DNA of 64,000 nucleotides from Ancylostoma caninum (taxonomy: Eukaryota; Nematoda; Chromadorea; Rhabditida; Ancylostomatidae), in the NCBI GenBank assembly GCA_037903475.1, contig JBAJFG010000415.1, forward strand, positions 124,001 to 188,000. The letters run 5' to 3'. Positions 24,201 to 36,600 of this stretch are shown piece by piece (position 1 is the first letter of the stretch; every line of letters starts with the position of its first letter). Under the pieces are notes generated by a model. It made no database searches. It saw only the letters and a list, made by a program, of their open reading frames with translations, and was not told the origin of the DNA. The position numbers and the translations under genes were made by a program.

Positions 24201-27200
24201 AGAGACATGGAATGGTTTCTTGTTTTTCTAAAAAAAAAAGAAGTTCCGAATGTTCCACCTTTTTCTTGTCCTCTCTTTCGAGATGTAGATAATAGGTGGG
24301 GTAGATGCCTTTGTCCACTCCTCTCTTGTCTCTAGTTATTGAGCATTTGTAGATCACATTTCGTTTAGCCGGTGCCTGGACGAACCTTAAAGATTAGTGA
24401 ATCAGAGCAATTTTTGTAGTTTTTTTTGAAGGAAATTATAATGGCTTTTTCGTTAATTGCCTGTCTCTTTCGCCTGTCACTTTTTGGAGGAAAATAAACC
24501 GTAGCATTAGCAAAGTTTTGCTTCGGAAACGTTTTCTTCAAGAATCACCATGTCCATCTCCCCATTCAGATAAGTTTCGCAAGAGAAGAAAAAATATCCA
24601 TTTTCTTCGAGGGACGTCTCAAACACTGACTTCTCTATGTTTGCTGCAATTTCATCGTAAGCAGGCAGTTCTTCTGACGGGAGTGTGTGCTCTTCGACGT
24701 CGTTTTTGTCCTCAGCATTCTTCCACGTATCTGATGCTAAAAAAACAACCAATAATGATTTTGCCTGGTTGTACAGCAGAATCCTTGGAGGAGATTTCAG
24801 CTTTTCCATACATTTATCCCTGTAGTAGACCGAGCCAGACGTTCCAAATGAGGAAAGAAAACATCGAAAGAGGAAAATGATTGAATGGATGAACGAATGA
24901 ATGAATAAATGAATGAATGGAATCAATTGATAAAGGGATGCACTTGGACCTCCATGATTAACTATCATGACAAAAAAAAGATTCAAGAGGAGTATTATAT
25001 AGGAACATAAGTAGATGGGTCTCTACACTTTCTCCACCATAAACATATGCACCACTTACACAATAAGATATGGGTTAAAATGTTTTACGGATTTTCTCTT
25101 CAAAAAGAGCTCACCGACAAGTTCCTCTTCGTCGCTGGCAACACAAGTTGATAAGTCAGCCTTTTCCATCTTCTCCGCCAAGTCCTTCATTGGTGGTTCT
25201 TCATTTTCGCTGAAAAATGCTGCAGAGTTCCTAGGAGAGATGACGTATGTTTACTCAGTTACTTTGATAGACCTATGCCATGATGCCACTCTTCCTCCAC
25301 GGAACAATGTAGGTCCTCCAATAACTTCCTCTTGAATTTGGAGATACATATTTTTTGTAAAAGCAAAACTTAAGCAGAAATGGACTTAAGCAAAAAAGGG
25401 GAGATGAAGCAAAGTAAAATCTCGAGCACAGTTAAGAATTCAAGGCGAAAAAATTTCATTCCTGCTCCGGAATTCCTATTCCTTCCTCCTTTTATTCCTG
25501 TTCCAAATAGAACGGTAATGTTGTCTCGTGTATTTTTGCTACACCTTCAGTCGCACGATGAAGCATTTTACTTCTGCTTGCAGAAAGTGCTCGTAGAAAG
25601 GCTACAAATAGGGTAGAGTGTTGAAAGGGTTGGAAATTTTTTCAGTAGGAACAGCGCTGCAGCAATGCGCTGCCGTCGCCATTTAGTCAGAAATTTCTTT
25701 GAGTAATTCTAACCTACCTAGAATTGCACAACACTCTGGAAAGCACGTGCATGCAGATTTGGTTGAAGAAAAGCAACTACGAAATTTCACATATTCTTCA
25801 GAAAAGATTAAGAATTCAGCCCTTATCATTGGGAGAATTTGTTAGCAAAAGATGCGTTTTTTCAATAGAACAGGATTGTGATGGATTCTCTAACATCATT
25901 GTTATTTGGAAATAATCTAAAGTCGCTTTGTACCAGAATTTTACAAGAAAATGTGGGGGATACGAAATGAAAATAAATGGAATCCGATCGAAGTTTGTGT
26001 TGTAGGTATCAGACAATTACTGAACTACCATGTACATACTTTAAGTGGGATCCACCGATTTTGCGAATTTTTTCTTGGAAGCAATCGAATAGATTCTCGC
26101 GAACTCTCTGATTACGGCATCTGTTTTCTCTTTCAAGAAAAATTCGCTCACGTACAGTCTCACCGATAGAGTTTATTTACTTATTTATTATTAATTTGCA
26201 TACACCATAAAGGTGTGCCATCGCGGCGAACAGAATGTAAAGTGATTTGCAATAGAGGAGCGCCAAATAAAAGAGAGAAAAGGAACAAAAAGGAATAAAG
26301 GTAGAGTTAGCGAACCTGCGTTAGTTTCCAAAAGACTTGAGCGGACAAGGGAGAGCAGAGTAATTACTTCTGCATTGGATAATTGGGGTATGCTATCCTA
26401 GGATAATTTTTCTGTGATAGTAGGCAATGTTATTATCAGAACTTCTCTAGATATCCAGTGACTGTATTCATTTCGCATTCCCCAAAGTGAATGTTTACTG
26501 AGTTTTCCTAAGAAAAAAGGAGCAGGAAAGCAGTAACAAAAGTTCAGAAATTTTTTTTTGACAATGCAACAGCAACAGGCTCCAGAGCAGCCACACACAT
26601 AGGCTAGCGGGCTGAACTGAATATCGACATTTTTGGAAAAGAAAAAAATTCTACGCAAGAAAAATCAAAAATTTGGAATAGGTTTCTACTCGTGCGAATT
26701 TACAGAAGAAACGCAGTGAAAAATGTTTGACTATGTGGTTAAGAAGCAAGAGATTCAGGGATGATAAGACGCAGAAAGATCGCAGCAGAAATTCAAAACT
26801 TCATTATGCCGGTCCTACACTACACCTACACCGTGCTTAGTTTCGTTACAATGGGTGGAACATGTCTCGATAAGATAGGCCTGAAATGGTGGCTTGGGTA
26901 GTAGGGGAGTTGCTACATCACGGTTACCCAACTTGTTCTGTGGGTCACTCGGTGTCCCCCACCCCAGTGCTGCAGAGATCTTCTGCAAGTATTCGAAATT
27001 GATGGTCATTTGAAACCCTACTAAGTGTGGAAGGCCTCGGTGGTAAACCAAAGGGTGTATGTTTTATAACAATGCGGGAGGACCGCGGGACACCGGCCGG
27101 CCCTTCCGGCTCTCTGCCCTTGTGTATATGCCTCAAAGAATGTCGCCTTGAAAGTTGGAATGGATCCATTTTTGGGAGTTACACTTATATGATAATTGGA

Positions 27201-30200
27201 GGATTGGGGGATTAACTGCACGATAACATCTTTATAAAGTTCTTAGAAGGGCGAGATCGAGCGCATTTTGCCTGTATGCACCCCTAATCAGGCTAATCAG
27301 GCGCTCACTAGGAAAGTCTCACCTGGAAAATTCTTTGCTGGAGGTAGCAGGCCTTGACTGCGTTGATTGCGGAGCGTCGAATCCTCGAATCGTTACTAGT
27401 GTTGGCCCAGTGGAGTCTGGATCTGCGCATGCCGATAGTGGGCCGTCGTAGCATGGCGGGGAAGCGAATCCGAACCTAAGAACAGGCAAAAATATCTGCA
27501 GGTGGCTCCATAGGTGGTGACAGCCACGTCTTTTATTCGAGGATGAGATGGGTAATGTTGAATAAGGGACAGATCAGAAAACGTGAATATGACGTGGTAA
27601 GCAACATTTTTAAGGGAGATTCTCTGTGTTGTCAAAGAATCGCAAGGCAAAAAACATTTAAATATTGAGATAAAAGATGGCACAACTCCTTTGTTTGCCT
27701 AATCTTGTTTTGTTCAGAGCCACAAGGATACATAAGGCACCATCCAAGAATTGTCTTTCAGATTTTCATGTAAATTAACACATAAAGGACAATACGACCC
27801 ACCGGTGGGTCGTATCCGTTTTATCCCTTTTCTTAGGTGAAGCTCCCCCAAATTCTGCCCCTAGGGGTTATTCTACCTGCCGAACACGGAAATGGCATCC
27901 ATTTTGTACCATAACTGCGCTACTGTAGGATTACTGTAGTCACACTGCAGATACTGTCGATGTATTTTCTCAGGCATCTACAGCAAATTTGAACTTTGAG
28001 TTACTTGACGTGCTGAACATGAATACGCCATCAGTCCTGCACCGTAGAGCAGTACTCTAAGGCTACTGTAGCGTTATCGCATGGTTACTGTGGTCATACT
28101 GTAGATGCATTTTATTCACCAAATTCAGTGAAACTTTGGCAATTGGGGTTATTTGACATGCTGAGCACGAATTTTACATTCGTTTTGTACCATAGCGCAG
28201 TACTGTAGTGTTACTGTAGGTTTATTCTAGATGGAGTTTGTTTACCAAATTCAGTGAAACTTTGGCAAGTGGGGGTTTCTGACATGCTGAACACGAATTT
28301 GAGATCCATATTCGAGATAGGTGCCATATTCGAAATCAGAGTGTAAAATAACCCCAGTATCGAGCAAATTCTGATGCAAAACCTTTCCCACAGTTCCTAC
28401 ATTATGATTACAGTAACCCCGCAGTGATGCGATACGGTAGACAATGGATATCATATTCTTAATCTGTGTGTAAAATAACCCTTCTGTGCAAATTTTGGTT
28501 GAATTCTGATAGAAAAAGATCTTTCTACAGTTTCTACAATATACATGCAGTAACATTACAGAAGTGTTTTACCAAGTAAAACAGATGGCATATTTGTGAT
28601 CAGCATGTCAAATATGCCCTAATTTTCGCAACTCCGGTGAGAAACAAGCGCAGCGCAAACTCGCTTTGGTCCAAAGTGGCCCTGAGCGGAAAATCTGCGT
28701 TGTCGCGAATGTGTTAAATCTTCAGGAGCTGCCGATAACAAAGGCATACGTAATATACGTAAATCCGTGCAAAACTGCCGAAAAAATCCGTTTTCAAGTT
28801 CCAACTCTTGGTGAGCTTGCGGGCGGCAACAAGGCAGGAGGATGAGACTTTCGAATAACGTACTCTGGAGATCGTATCATCTGAGACAAAATTCATACTT
28901 CTTATAAGAGCTCCTCAACATGCACTCCCTGTCAGCATGGGAGCTGCCCTCCATTATATTCTCGGCTTAGCTCGTCCCACAAGCTCCCCAAAAGCTGGTT
29001 CTCGAAAAGGGGGTATTTCCGCTGTTTTGCATGGAATCACGTACAAGATTTTGATCAGGAGCTCCTGAAGCTCCTTGAAACCTCAAAAACCATTCTGGGG
29101 TGAAGTGGCGACTTTAACTGTCGGCTGATGGAGGCTGCATCAGAAAAAAGATACAGAGTGCTGCAATATGTAAAAAGCAATTCCTAATAGTAGCTGAGTC
29201 TCCTATAAAAAGGCGGGAAGTAATTTATTTTATTAGGGCCAGCTGAATAATAAGAAATAAATTGTTTTTGTTTTTATTAGCGAATATGTGATCAGCAATA
29301 ATTTAATATGCGTGTTTCAACTGTAACCATTTCCATTTCAATTACAAAAAGTTAATGTAGGAAACTAATTAGATGTTAAGGGTGTTCTGGGCATTTTTTT
29401 AAAATCAAGTACAATACCCGCACAAAGTTTGTTGAAAATGAACATTCAGAACGTGGATTTGCGTTCTTTTCGTTCCAGCTCTATAACTCATCGTAAAAGA
29501 GCGATTCACAGACACAACCAGGGGTCAAAAGCAGCAATGGAGTGGGCTAGCATATTTCCTGAAACCAGCCCTAAATTTCGATTCTAGCAGGGTCAAAAAC
29601 CTGCGAATTTCGTTGTTGAAAAACAGAATTTAGGGCTGATTTCATGAAATATGGTAGACCAATCCGTTGCCGTTTTTGACCCCTGGTTTGGTCTCTGAAT
29701 CGCTTTGTTATAACCCTAGAACGAAAACAATGCATATCCGCGTTTTAGATGTTCATTTTTAACGAACTTAGTGCGGGTTGTAACTTCATGGGAAGGGAGA
29801 AACGAGGGTCAGTGTGAGCATGGGATATTTATTAATTTATTTATTGCACCAGAAGTGCGGTTACAAATGAAACGTTCATGTTCAAGTAATAAGAGAGGCA
29901 GAGTTACGCAACACGGTAAAGGAATCTCAGAGTAAGTTGATACAAGTAGAAAATGATGTTTATAAAGACTTGTAACGTGTGTTATGGCCGGGCCCATGAA
30001 CTTATGTGGGACGGAGAATGGTTGGAGTAACTCGCCCATTGCCGTGAACCCCACCCGTGTTCCGCCGTGTTCCTACTCTCTCACCCCCCACCCCCCCCCC
30101 CCCTCTTGTGGGTCATTTGTGGTCAACACAATCACGTTCGAGCAGTCCATTCGGCGATGTCGAGCTATGGTGCAAGAGGTCATGCTCAATCGGTCTTTTT

Positions 30201-31459
30201 TGAACACATTGAGAGGAAAATAAAGCAGGTTTTGACATCGGGTTTTCTCGTGGTCTGGAAAGTCTGCTTACAATGCTTAACTAAGATGGGCATATCCAGA
30301 AGATAAATGTAATTCCTTGTAGATTAAGAAAAACCTTTCAAAGATCATACATGCTTGGTGAAACCTTCAGAAATAGAGGAGAAAAATAAGCAACTGAAAG
30401 AAAAAAACGGCACAAACTCACTTAACACCCAATACACCTCCCAGCAGTGCTCAGAACAGAAGATTTCAAGGATTCAGATAATGCCGACGACCGCGGCAAT
30501 CTTTTTGAGGAATGTTTGAGTAATGTTCCCTCAGAAACGGGGATGCCAAAGGCTCCATGATGTACAGCTGCATAGCCATATCTCTTAACCTAGCTACATA
30601 GTATGTTACCCACTAGAGAGTCTGGTTGCAAAAGAGATTGGTGATCTGTTCCCTAAAAGTCCGTGTAGTTCTTTTAGCCCCTTCCCATATCATTGCTGTT
30701 GTCAATTTTTTTTGTTCTGTTCTAGTTATTTGCCTCTGTTTTACTTTCAGCAGTACGCCTTTCTTCTGGCTATCGTACCTTGTTTGTGCATGAATAAATA
30801 AATAAATATTATGAAATGAGAAAAGTTGTGCCAGAGGAATAAAAAGTGAAATTCTATAAAACTCAGAAAATACGACGTCATTCAAAGCGAATGGAAAAGA
30901 AAAAACTTTGCTGTAGCTGCATTTGCTCAATTATTTGTTGTGCGAATTCTGACAGAAACCTTTTCCATGATATTGTAGTTATTTTTCAGTTACTGGCAAG
31001 GATTCACTATAAAGGAGAGATTGTACAGCAAGGAGCAGGTAACTCGACCAGCGAAAGAAAAGGGTTTTGGGACGAAATCACGGATGTTCAAAGATCACGA
31101 GATTTTCGAGAACATTCTTCGATTTCTCTCTTTGCATCTTACTCATAAAGTGTAAACTACATAGCTTATTGCTATTGAACAACCATAAAAGCAGAGTACT
31201 GAAGATTTTGTTCCTGATTTTCAAGAAATTTCCTATCAATTTTCTCACCCGCACGATGGATCCATGGAGTTGAATCCAGCCGTTGGCACCTGGTTGCAGC
31301 GAATCGTAGCAGAGGCCGTTCGTTTCTGTCGCTGTTTCTCCTCCAGAATTTTGCGCTGGAAGAGAGTGGTGGATGAGAATTTTCCAGAAACCACGATCTT
31401 CTACGCCTCACCTGCCGATGCAAATTCTGCGCAACCCAGTCAGCGTTTCCATCCGTCAT
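21275..31459 (-). CDS. tub-1: Tubby-family protein (TUB-1)
   Basis: Tubby proteins bind PI(4,5)P2 and IFT-A and carry membrane cargo into cilia; in C. elegans TUB-1 acts in ciliated neurons and affects fat storage. Exons on the minus strand: 31459-31412, 31355-31249, 27475-27323, 25230-25115, 24730-24531, 24375-24259, 24177-24065, 23541-23436, 23381-23277, 23220-23133, 21549-21466, 21408-21275. Total 1371 nt, 456 aa, phases consistent. The N-terminus ([24 protein letters not shown]) matches the tubby N-terminal basic helix. Residues from about 209 on form the tubby domain: [37 protein letters not shown] (basic PIP2-binding strand), [46 protein letters not shown], and the C-terminus DYIVMQFGR...SFHGKLACE. 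The acceptor TTATTCCAG just before AAGC-ATG may be a trans-splice site. The junction between exons 5 and 6 is the least certain. Introns hold several MITEs. Confidence 0.95.
21976..22083. mobile_element. Foldback MITE, GTTGATCCGATT family (copy 1)
   Basis: Left end GGTTGATCCGATTGCATTTT and right end ...CCAATCGGATCAAC are inverted repeats. Both arms also carry CGCACCT motifs. About 108 bp long, inside the long tub-1 intron between 23132 and 21550. A second copy lies at 22548-22655. Confidence 0.65.
22548..22655. mobile_element. Foldback MITE, GTTGATCCGATT family (copy 2)
   Basis: Left end GTTGATCCGATCAGATTTTC and right end ...CGAATCGGATCAACC are inverted repeats, with inner arms that both read CTAATTG/CAATTAG. 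Same family and size as 21976-22083, in the same tub-1 intron. Confidence 0.65.
22675..22920. mobile_element. Diverged GC-rich inverted-repeat MITE
   Basis: The left arm (rc) and right arm share GCCGCG...GTGGTGCGGT. GC-rich ends contrast with an ordinary interior. The ends resemble those at 23841-23987, 48150-48215 and 51536-51697, suggesting one family. Intronic in tub-1. Confidence 0.45.
23841..23987. mobile_element. MITE with about 60-bp terminal inverted repeats
   Basis: Left GTTATTGCACCATAGAAAA... and right (rc) GTTATTGCACCACAGAAAA... stay aligned through GCGTCAAC, GCGG and CAGA for about 60 bp. About 147 bp in total, so nearly all of the element is hairpin. Located in the tub-1 intron between exons ending 24065 and starting 23541. 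No target duplication was established. Confidence 0.75.
25273..25349 (-). CDS. tub-1: Possible alternative first exon of tub-1
   Basis: An ATG at 25349-25347 opens 77 nt ending AG|GTCTATC. It is phase-compatible with the exon starting at 25230 and would give an N-terminus beginning [16 protein letters not shown]. It competes with the upstream exon 27475-27323, which ends in the same phase. It could produce a short isoform lacking the tubby N-terminal helix, or be chance. Confidence 0.3.
27865..28620. repeat. Degenerate tandem/inverted repeat (TACTGTAG-rich)
   Basis: Imperfect units recur from about 27880 to 28300. Each has TTTTGTACCATA-GCGC-TACTGTAG-GTTACTGTAG followed by AAATTCAGTGAAACTTTGGCAA and GACATGCTGAACACGAAT. 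From about 28330 to 28620 related motifs (TACAGTAAC, GCAGTAAC) appear in reverse orientation. No coding content. Confidence 0.55.
28620..29117. mobile_element. Nested TTAA-type MITEs
   Basis: The left part ends GTCGCGAATGTGTTAAA, like the right end of the MITE at 35236-35637. It abuts a foldback element (about 28713-29117) whose arms contain TTCAGGAGCTGCC and CTCCTGAAGCTCC and whose right end is at TTAA (29114-29117). The inner element is a relative of those at 52578-52878 and 57697-58170. Confidence 0.5.
29406..29787. mobile_element. Large foldback element
   Basis: Two arms of about 160 bp are inverted copies. Both contain CCCGCAC-AAGTT-GTT, AATGAACAT, ACCAGGGGTCAAAA and CAGCCCTAAATT. The loop is short. 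Nearly the whole 380 bp can form one long hairpin. Intronic in tub-1, and no ORF. Confidence 0.8.
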
Positions 31460-33562
31460 GCTTCTGGAATAAGGGCGAATAGAATAAAGCAACAGAGGGG
31501 AAGAGAGAAGCCGTAGCGTCTCCTGGCAACAAATTCAGCAACAATTTCTGATAAAACGGCCAACAGATTGTGCAACTCTATGGTGTGCTACTTCTATTGT
31601 TTGAATACGAAGTGAATTTTCCAGATAAAATATAAATTTCCTTGAAAAAATTCCAAGGGGCTCAGGATAGCCTGGTAGCCGACGCAAGTCACCATCACCA
31701 GAAGCGCTACAACTCCAGCCCCGGCATTATAGTGCGAATGGCGGTGCACAAGCGTTGCCAGGCGACCAGCTGGGCATTCATAGCAATAGAAAGTTTATAA
31801 AATGATAATCAATGAGGTAATGGCAAGCAATGGGAGCTGGATAGCTGTCTCGGCTTTCTCCAATGTACATTGGAGTAGATAGGATCAGTGGCTAAGTGCT
31901 TCGTCCGGAGTAAGCTGAGGATCGTAGAAAGAAATCCGATCAGGAGATTATCCTGGTCGTTCTTTTTCGATCACGAAGAGCATGGGTTCCAATGGGGCAA
32001 GGAAAATGCCTAGAATTTTAATTTGTAATTCATTTCTTCCGAAATTGCAAGATTTTCCTTGAATTTTCCCTCAGGCAGAAAAAAAAGCTGGAAAATTCCA
32101 TGAGATTAGGTGAGATGGTTAATTATAGGATTCATAGCATCACCATAAGATCTATAAGAAAGTTTCCCTAGAATTGTCAGAAGGTTTCCTTAGAGGAGAC
32201 TGTTTCCTGACGGATCATTTGATTTCTTGGGGTTGAACTTAGGGTCAGCAGGAAGCAAGCATCTGCTGCGGCCTTGTGAGCAACAAAGCTATGTCCGTAG
32301 ACACTTTGTAATTTTTTGGCTTTACGTTGAATTATTAATTTTGCACCTCTTGCGAAAGCTGTGGAATATTTTAACCAGAAGTGCCGTAGCAGCCGGTCTT
32401 CACCATTTTTCGATCTGTAGACTCCAAGTAACATCAACTAGTAGCAGAAAGTTCCCATTCGCCTAGTTTATGATCTATTAACGCCTGATTGGTTAGCGCT
32501 TTTCATATAGGGAGCGACTATGGACCGTAAGAGCAGGAAACCAGCCTAGATTTTCTTAATTTACTCTCTCAAGAACATTTATCTTCCCTTTGGCATTTCT
32601 CACTTTTCTGTTCGAGAATAAAATTGGTTTAGAATAGGGCAGATCAGGTCAAAATCAGTGATAGTTTGAGTGGTTGGTTTTTAGGCACAAACAGCCTTAA
32701 ATAATGCAAAACTCCACAAATATTTAGTTGCTCTTCTGTGCAATATTGTGTGCGAACGTTGTCTGTGGCAGGATTCATGAATGTTCCCTGGATGGTAGTG
32801 ATCTGCCTTCTTGTCTAAACTGGGCGAGTTCTCTTGTTAAAGGTGCGTATACTTCGTCCGAGCGACTCACTCTGTTAGTGATAAGAAACATTGGTAAACA
32901 TACCAAAATAGATATACCAAAATACGTTTATCAAAGAAAACGTCCATTGTGAATCAGCGGGAAGCTTAGAGCCTCCCCAGGAACGTTCACCTATCCCGGC
33001 ATTGGTGTGGCGATCCAAAAAATGAGAGATTTCCTAACATAGAAAGCAGGAAGTGGGTCGGAAATTCTTTATAAAGTTGCTATATCTATAGAAAAAGGGT
33101 ATTTTTAGCTAAAGCCTAAGTGCCCGATCAATGCGGGGTTGGGAAGAATTAGCTCAGAGCACTCTATTGATGATTGCTAGAGAATGCACCCTTTTAAAAA
33201 AGTAAAATCTATTCAGTCTGGCCCTTGAACAGAGAAGACCTCTCATAGTTTGCAAAGCTCGGACAAGCGGCATCCATGGAGTTTTCTCCGCTGAAAATGC
33301 AACTAAATTGCTAGGGAATGAACAGAAAACACAGCCGTAAATGTTAAAAGCAAAAAGGGCACTAAGTTGTCAAAAGATTTCTCCAGGAACCTAGTAGCCA
33401 ACTAAGGAACCTCTTGAGGGAGGACGGGGCTGAAATACCTAGGCGAGATTAGGTGCGATTGAACAGAATAGTCTGAAGGATAACAGACGAACGGGGCGCG
33501 ACGGCTAACCCGCCGCGAGCAGTTCGGTATCAAACGCCCCAGAGCATTGCCGGCATTCGCAC
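31460..33562. promoter_or_regulatory. Divergent intergenic region between tub-1 and tmem-138
   Basis: Two ciliary genes are transcribed outward from this 2.2-kb region. X-box-like sites near the tub-1 side are GTCTCCTGGCAAC (31518-31530, 59 bp upstream of the ATG, 1-nt spacer) and GTTGCCAGGCGAC (31754-31766). No exon is recognised in the interior. Confidence 0.5.
31518..31530. promoter_or_regulatory. Candidate X-box-like site upstream of tub-1
   Basis: GTCTCC-T-GGCAAC has two RFX half-sites with a 1-nt spacer instead of the usual 2 nt. It is 59 bp upstream of the tub-1 ATG, within the usual distance range. Weaker than the 33563 site. Confidence 0.35.
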
Positions 33563-33576
33563 GTTACCATGGTGAC
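33563..33576 (+). promoter_or_regulatory. X-box (RFX/DAF-19 binding site)
   Basis: GTTACCATGGTGAC matches the nematode X-box consensus (GTYNCC-AT-RGNNAC) on both half-sites. It ends 110 bp before the tmem-138 ATG, the usual distance in nematode ciliary promoters. DAF-19/RFX sites drive ciliary gene expression, which fits the downstream gene. Confidence 0.8.
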
Positions 33577-33686
33577 AGGCGCAGTACTCGCTTTTCCTTT
33601 TCCCAACCCTGCTGACGAACCTTTCCGTTCGGTCATCCATCTCCTGCATTTGCCATACTCGTCTTCGTTCCTAGAAACGTCCACAA

Positions 33687-36600
33687 ATGGCTAGTAAATA
33701 TCCGCTTCTGCTGGGAGTACAGGTGTTGATGTTGGTCGTGGATATGGCATTTAATGCCGCGGCTGTGCTGCTATTCGGCAACAGCATTGTATTGCTTATG
33801 ATGAACATGTGAGTTCTGCTACTTTTCCATTCTGTCAATTCTGCTCATGAAAAAAAAGTCTTGCCTATAAGGTTTTTGCAAGACCAACGCATGGTTTGCG
33901 CAGTATTCTTGCATGGTTCTCGTCAAACAGAATTTTTCTCAATTTGCTCTTAATCCCTCACAAGTGGATTCTTGGTAACCCACTCTTCCATCATTACGAT
34001 TATGGTGTTAATGCTGATACTGCCATAATTCACTTGTATCGTAAAATGGTATCTGTCCTGCAGTTTCACATCTCGAAATCGATCTACACTACTCTATCCG
34101 CTTGGTGCAATAATTTATGAGCGGATATCCGGGCTGTATAAACCGAGGTTAAGATGGTGATAACAGCTAGAAAATGTATCGATTTGAAGATTTTTTAGCT
34201 GGCTGTCTCTACGATATGATTAATGGGAGATTTAATGCTAATATTAGCGTAAACAGTAATAAAAATAAACATGTAAATGACCCATGAATAGCGCATCACC
34301 CATCTATCAAATATCGATTTCTCCTGGCAAAGGAGTGGCTTCACAGTACTCAGGGTGATTCGAATGCGGTCACGATTGGTAAATAGAAATTGCTTGTTTT
34401 TGTTAGGTTTAACCGGCATTTTATCACATTCTTAGGTTTTCCCTTTTTCGTCAAAGAGTCTTACGTCAACGGGACGTATATCTAATACATTCTCACTGAT
34501 CTTTGAGGCTTTCACGCCTGAGTGACAGCTCACTCCCAACTTCTAGTTATTTTGCACTTCCACCTACCTTTCCAAGGCATTCGCAAATACTAATGCAATC
34601 GTATGTCAAAAAACTTCCTGGGATCCTAGGAATGTTTGGATTCGATTTGACATAGTGGTAACTACATACATAGTTAACCATATTGGCAGAGGTTGCTCAA
34701 ATTGTTATTGATTGCCAAGGTACGTTAGCAATTCACAATATTTGTAATGGCAATGTCCGGATATTTGGTGGAGCTCCTTCATTTATCTTTCCTCTCATGA
34801 GTTCGCATTAAATTAAATTGGTTGGCATTGGTTCTCAGTAAGCGTCCTTTAAAAAACATCGAATGTTGAAACCGTTAACCCGCATAACAAAATCTCGACA
34901 ATATTCTGATTTATTTACATTCTTTCTTCTCCATTTTGCCCACTGCGCTGTAAAATAATACTGCTCTAGGACAATCAAATTAAGTGGCATTACAGAAGGA
35001 GCAGATTTTTTTGAAAAACGACGTCATTACCCACGCGCGGATGTGTCTTCTCTTCATTACAGCGAATAGGACGTGGTACCCTAAGCTCCAACACAAGGTG
35101 GAAGGTTCGCTGCGATTGATACAAGTCGCAGTAACCTTTTTTAGTCGTCGATTAAATTGCCCTTGTTGTGTATTCACTTTATTACACCGGATTTCACAAC
35201 TATTTCTCTGAAAATCTCAATTTCTGGTTTCTTAACACGTTCGCCGCGTGCACGACCGGTCGTGCACTACCAATTTAGTGTCATATCTTTGCGAAACGTC
35301 TGCAGTTAGCTAACTCTTTCGTAGTAGCGTAGTAAGAGAGATACTAGAGTATCACACATGCAGTGGGCAAAGCAGACCTTCTCTCAAACTTTTTCATCAG
35401 ATTTTTCTTACTATAACAGATAGAAGAACAATAAACTTCCAAAATAATTCTAACAACGACAAATCACTAGACAACAGAAATGAAAGGAATCTTCGAGAAC
35501 TACAAAAGAAAGGATAACTCTAACGAAAAAATCGTGGTTTTTATATGGGAAGGAAAAAATGCGACTGCGTGGGACCACGTGCTCGACCGGTCGAGCACGG
35601 GTCCGAAGTACGCAAAAGCGCGTGTGTCGCGAACGTGTTAAAGGTTGTGATTGCTAGTACGACATCCGCTTAGCATAATAATATCGATGTCCTCGAGTCA
35701 GTCCTGATCACTGATGCCTAGAGGGTTCCTCCAATTTCATAGATTTTATCGTCTCTTTAGCCTTTATTTTTGTGGAAACCGATTGCACTGATCATTTTAT
35801 TTTTTGGCCTCGTCTGAGCACGCGGATTCCTCACTTGTTTTCTGTCATAGTACACTCCTAAAATCATCCTAGTAAAGGAAGGCTTTTGGAAGGCTCAATG
35901 CGGTTCTTGTTTTGGTATTCAAGACCTTAACACTCTATGAATAATTTCTGACGTGAAGCGATAATTTCTCGTTTAGCTGTTGAATTACCTATATTTATCT
36001 ATAGAATTACCTATATTTAGCTATAGAATTAGAATAATAGAATAGCACTGTTAAATAAACTCCAGCTACATTAGATATCTTTTTATTCAATAAGAAGAAA
36101 AGAAGTAAATGCGTGGCAAGGAGGAAACAAGTAATGAAGAAATGTGATTCGTTGCACTCCTGCTATCAAACTGCTTCCAAATCGCATTTTCTGCTCCTTC
36201 TGAAGCTCTTCAGCAAAGAAAAGAGATCTCATCTCAGAGGCGTTCAAATGACTTGGAATTTAGTTTCTAAAAAGAAAATCCTGATTTTTCAGCCTTCAGG
36301 ACACGCTGATCCTTGTCTCTGTGATCGTGCTGGTGATCGCATTCTCGTCGACGTTCGTCTTCCAGGCCGGACTGATCTTCCTTCTTGTTCAGCGGTTCGC
36401 CTACGCTCTCATCTCAGCGCTCATCTACCTCGGTGTCTCGATCGGGTTGCACTACACCTCATTGGTAAGTCTCTTGAAACTTTAGAATTTTCGTTTGATT
36501 TCCTACCTGTTCCCTATTTCAGAACATCCGATGGGAGAACGCAATCTCGTCTATATTCTCCAATCCTTACATTCTCGTACTGTATACTGCCCAGAAATTT

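Larger units (their letters stand above)
27323..31248. other. Repeat-rich large tub-1 intron
   Basis: The intron 31248-27476 holds, in order from low coordinates, a degenerate tandem repeat, nested MITEs, a large foldback element, a C-run of about 14 at 30096, and a retroposon-like tail ATGAATAAATAAATAAATA at about 30790. No independent gene is supported inside it. Confidence 0.5.

Noticed and set aside
27800..28600. CRISPR-like regular repeat
   Set aside because: Units are long, degenerate and partly inverted, without constant repeats and unique spacers; the genome is eukaryotic.
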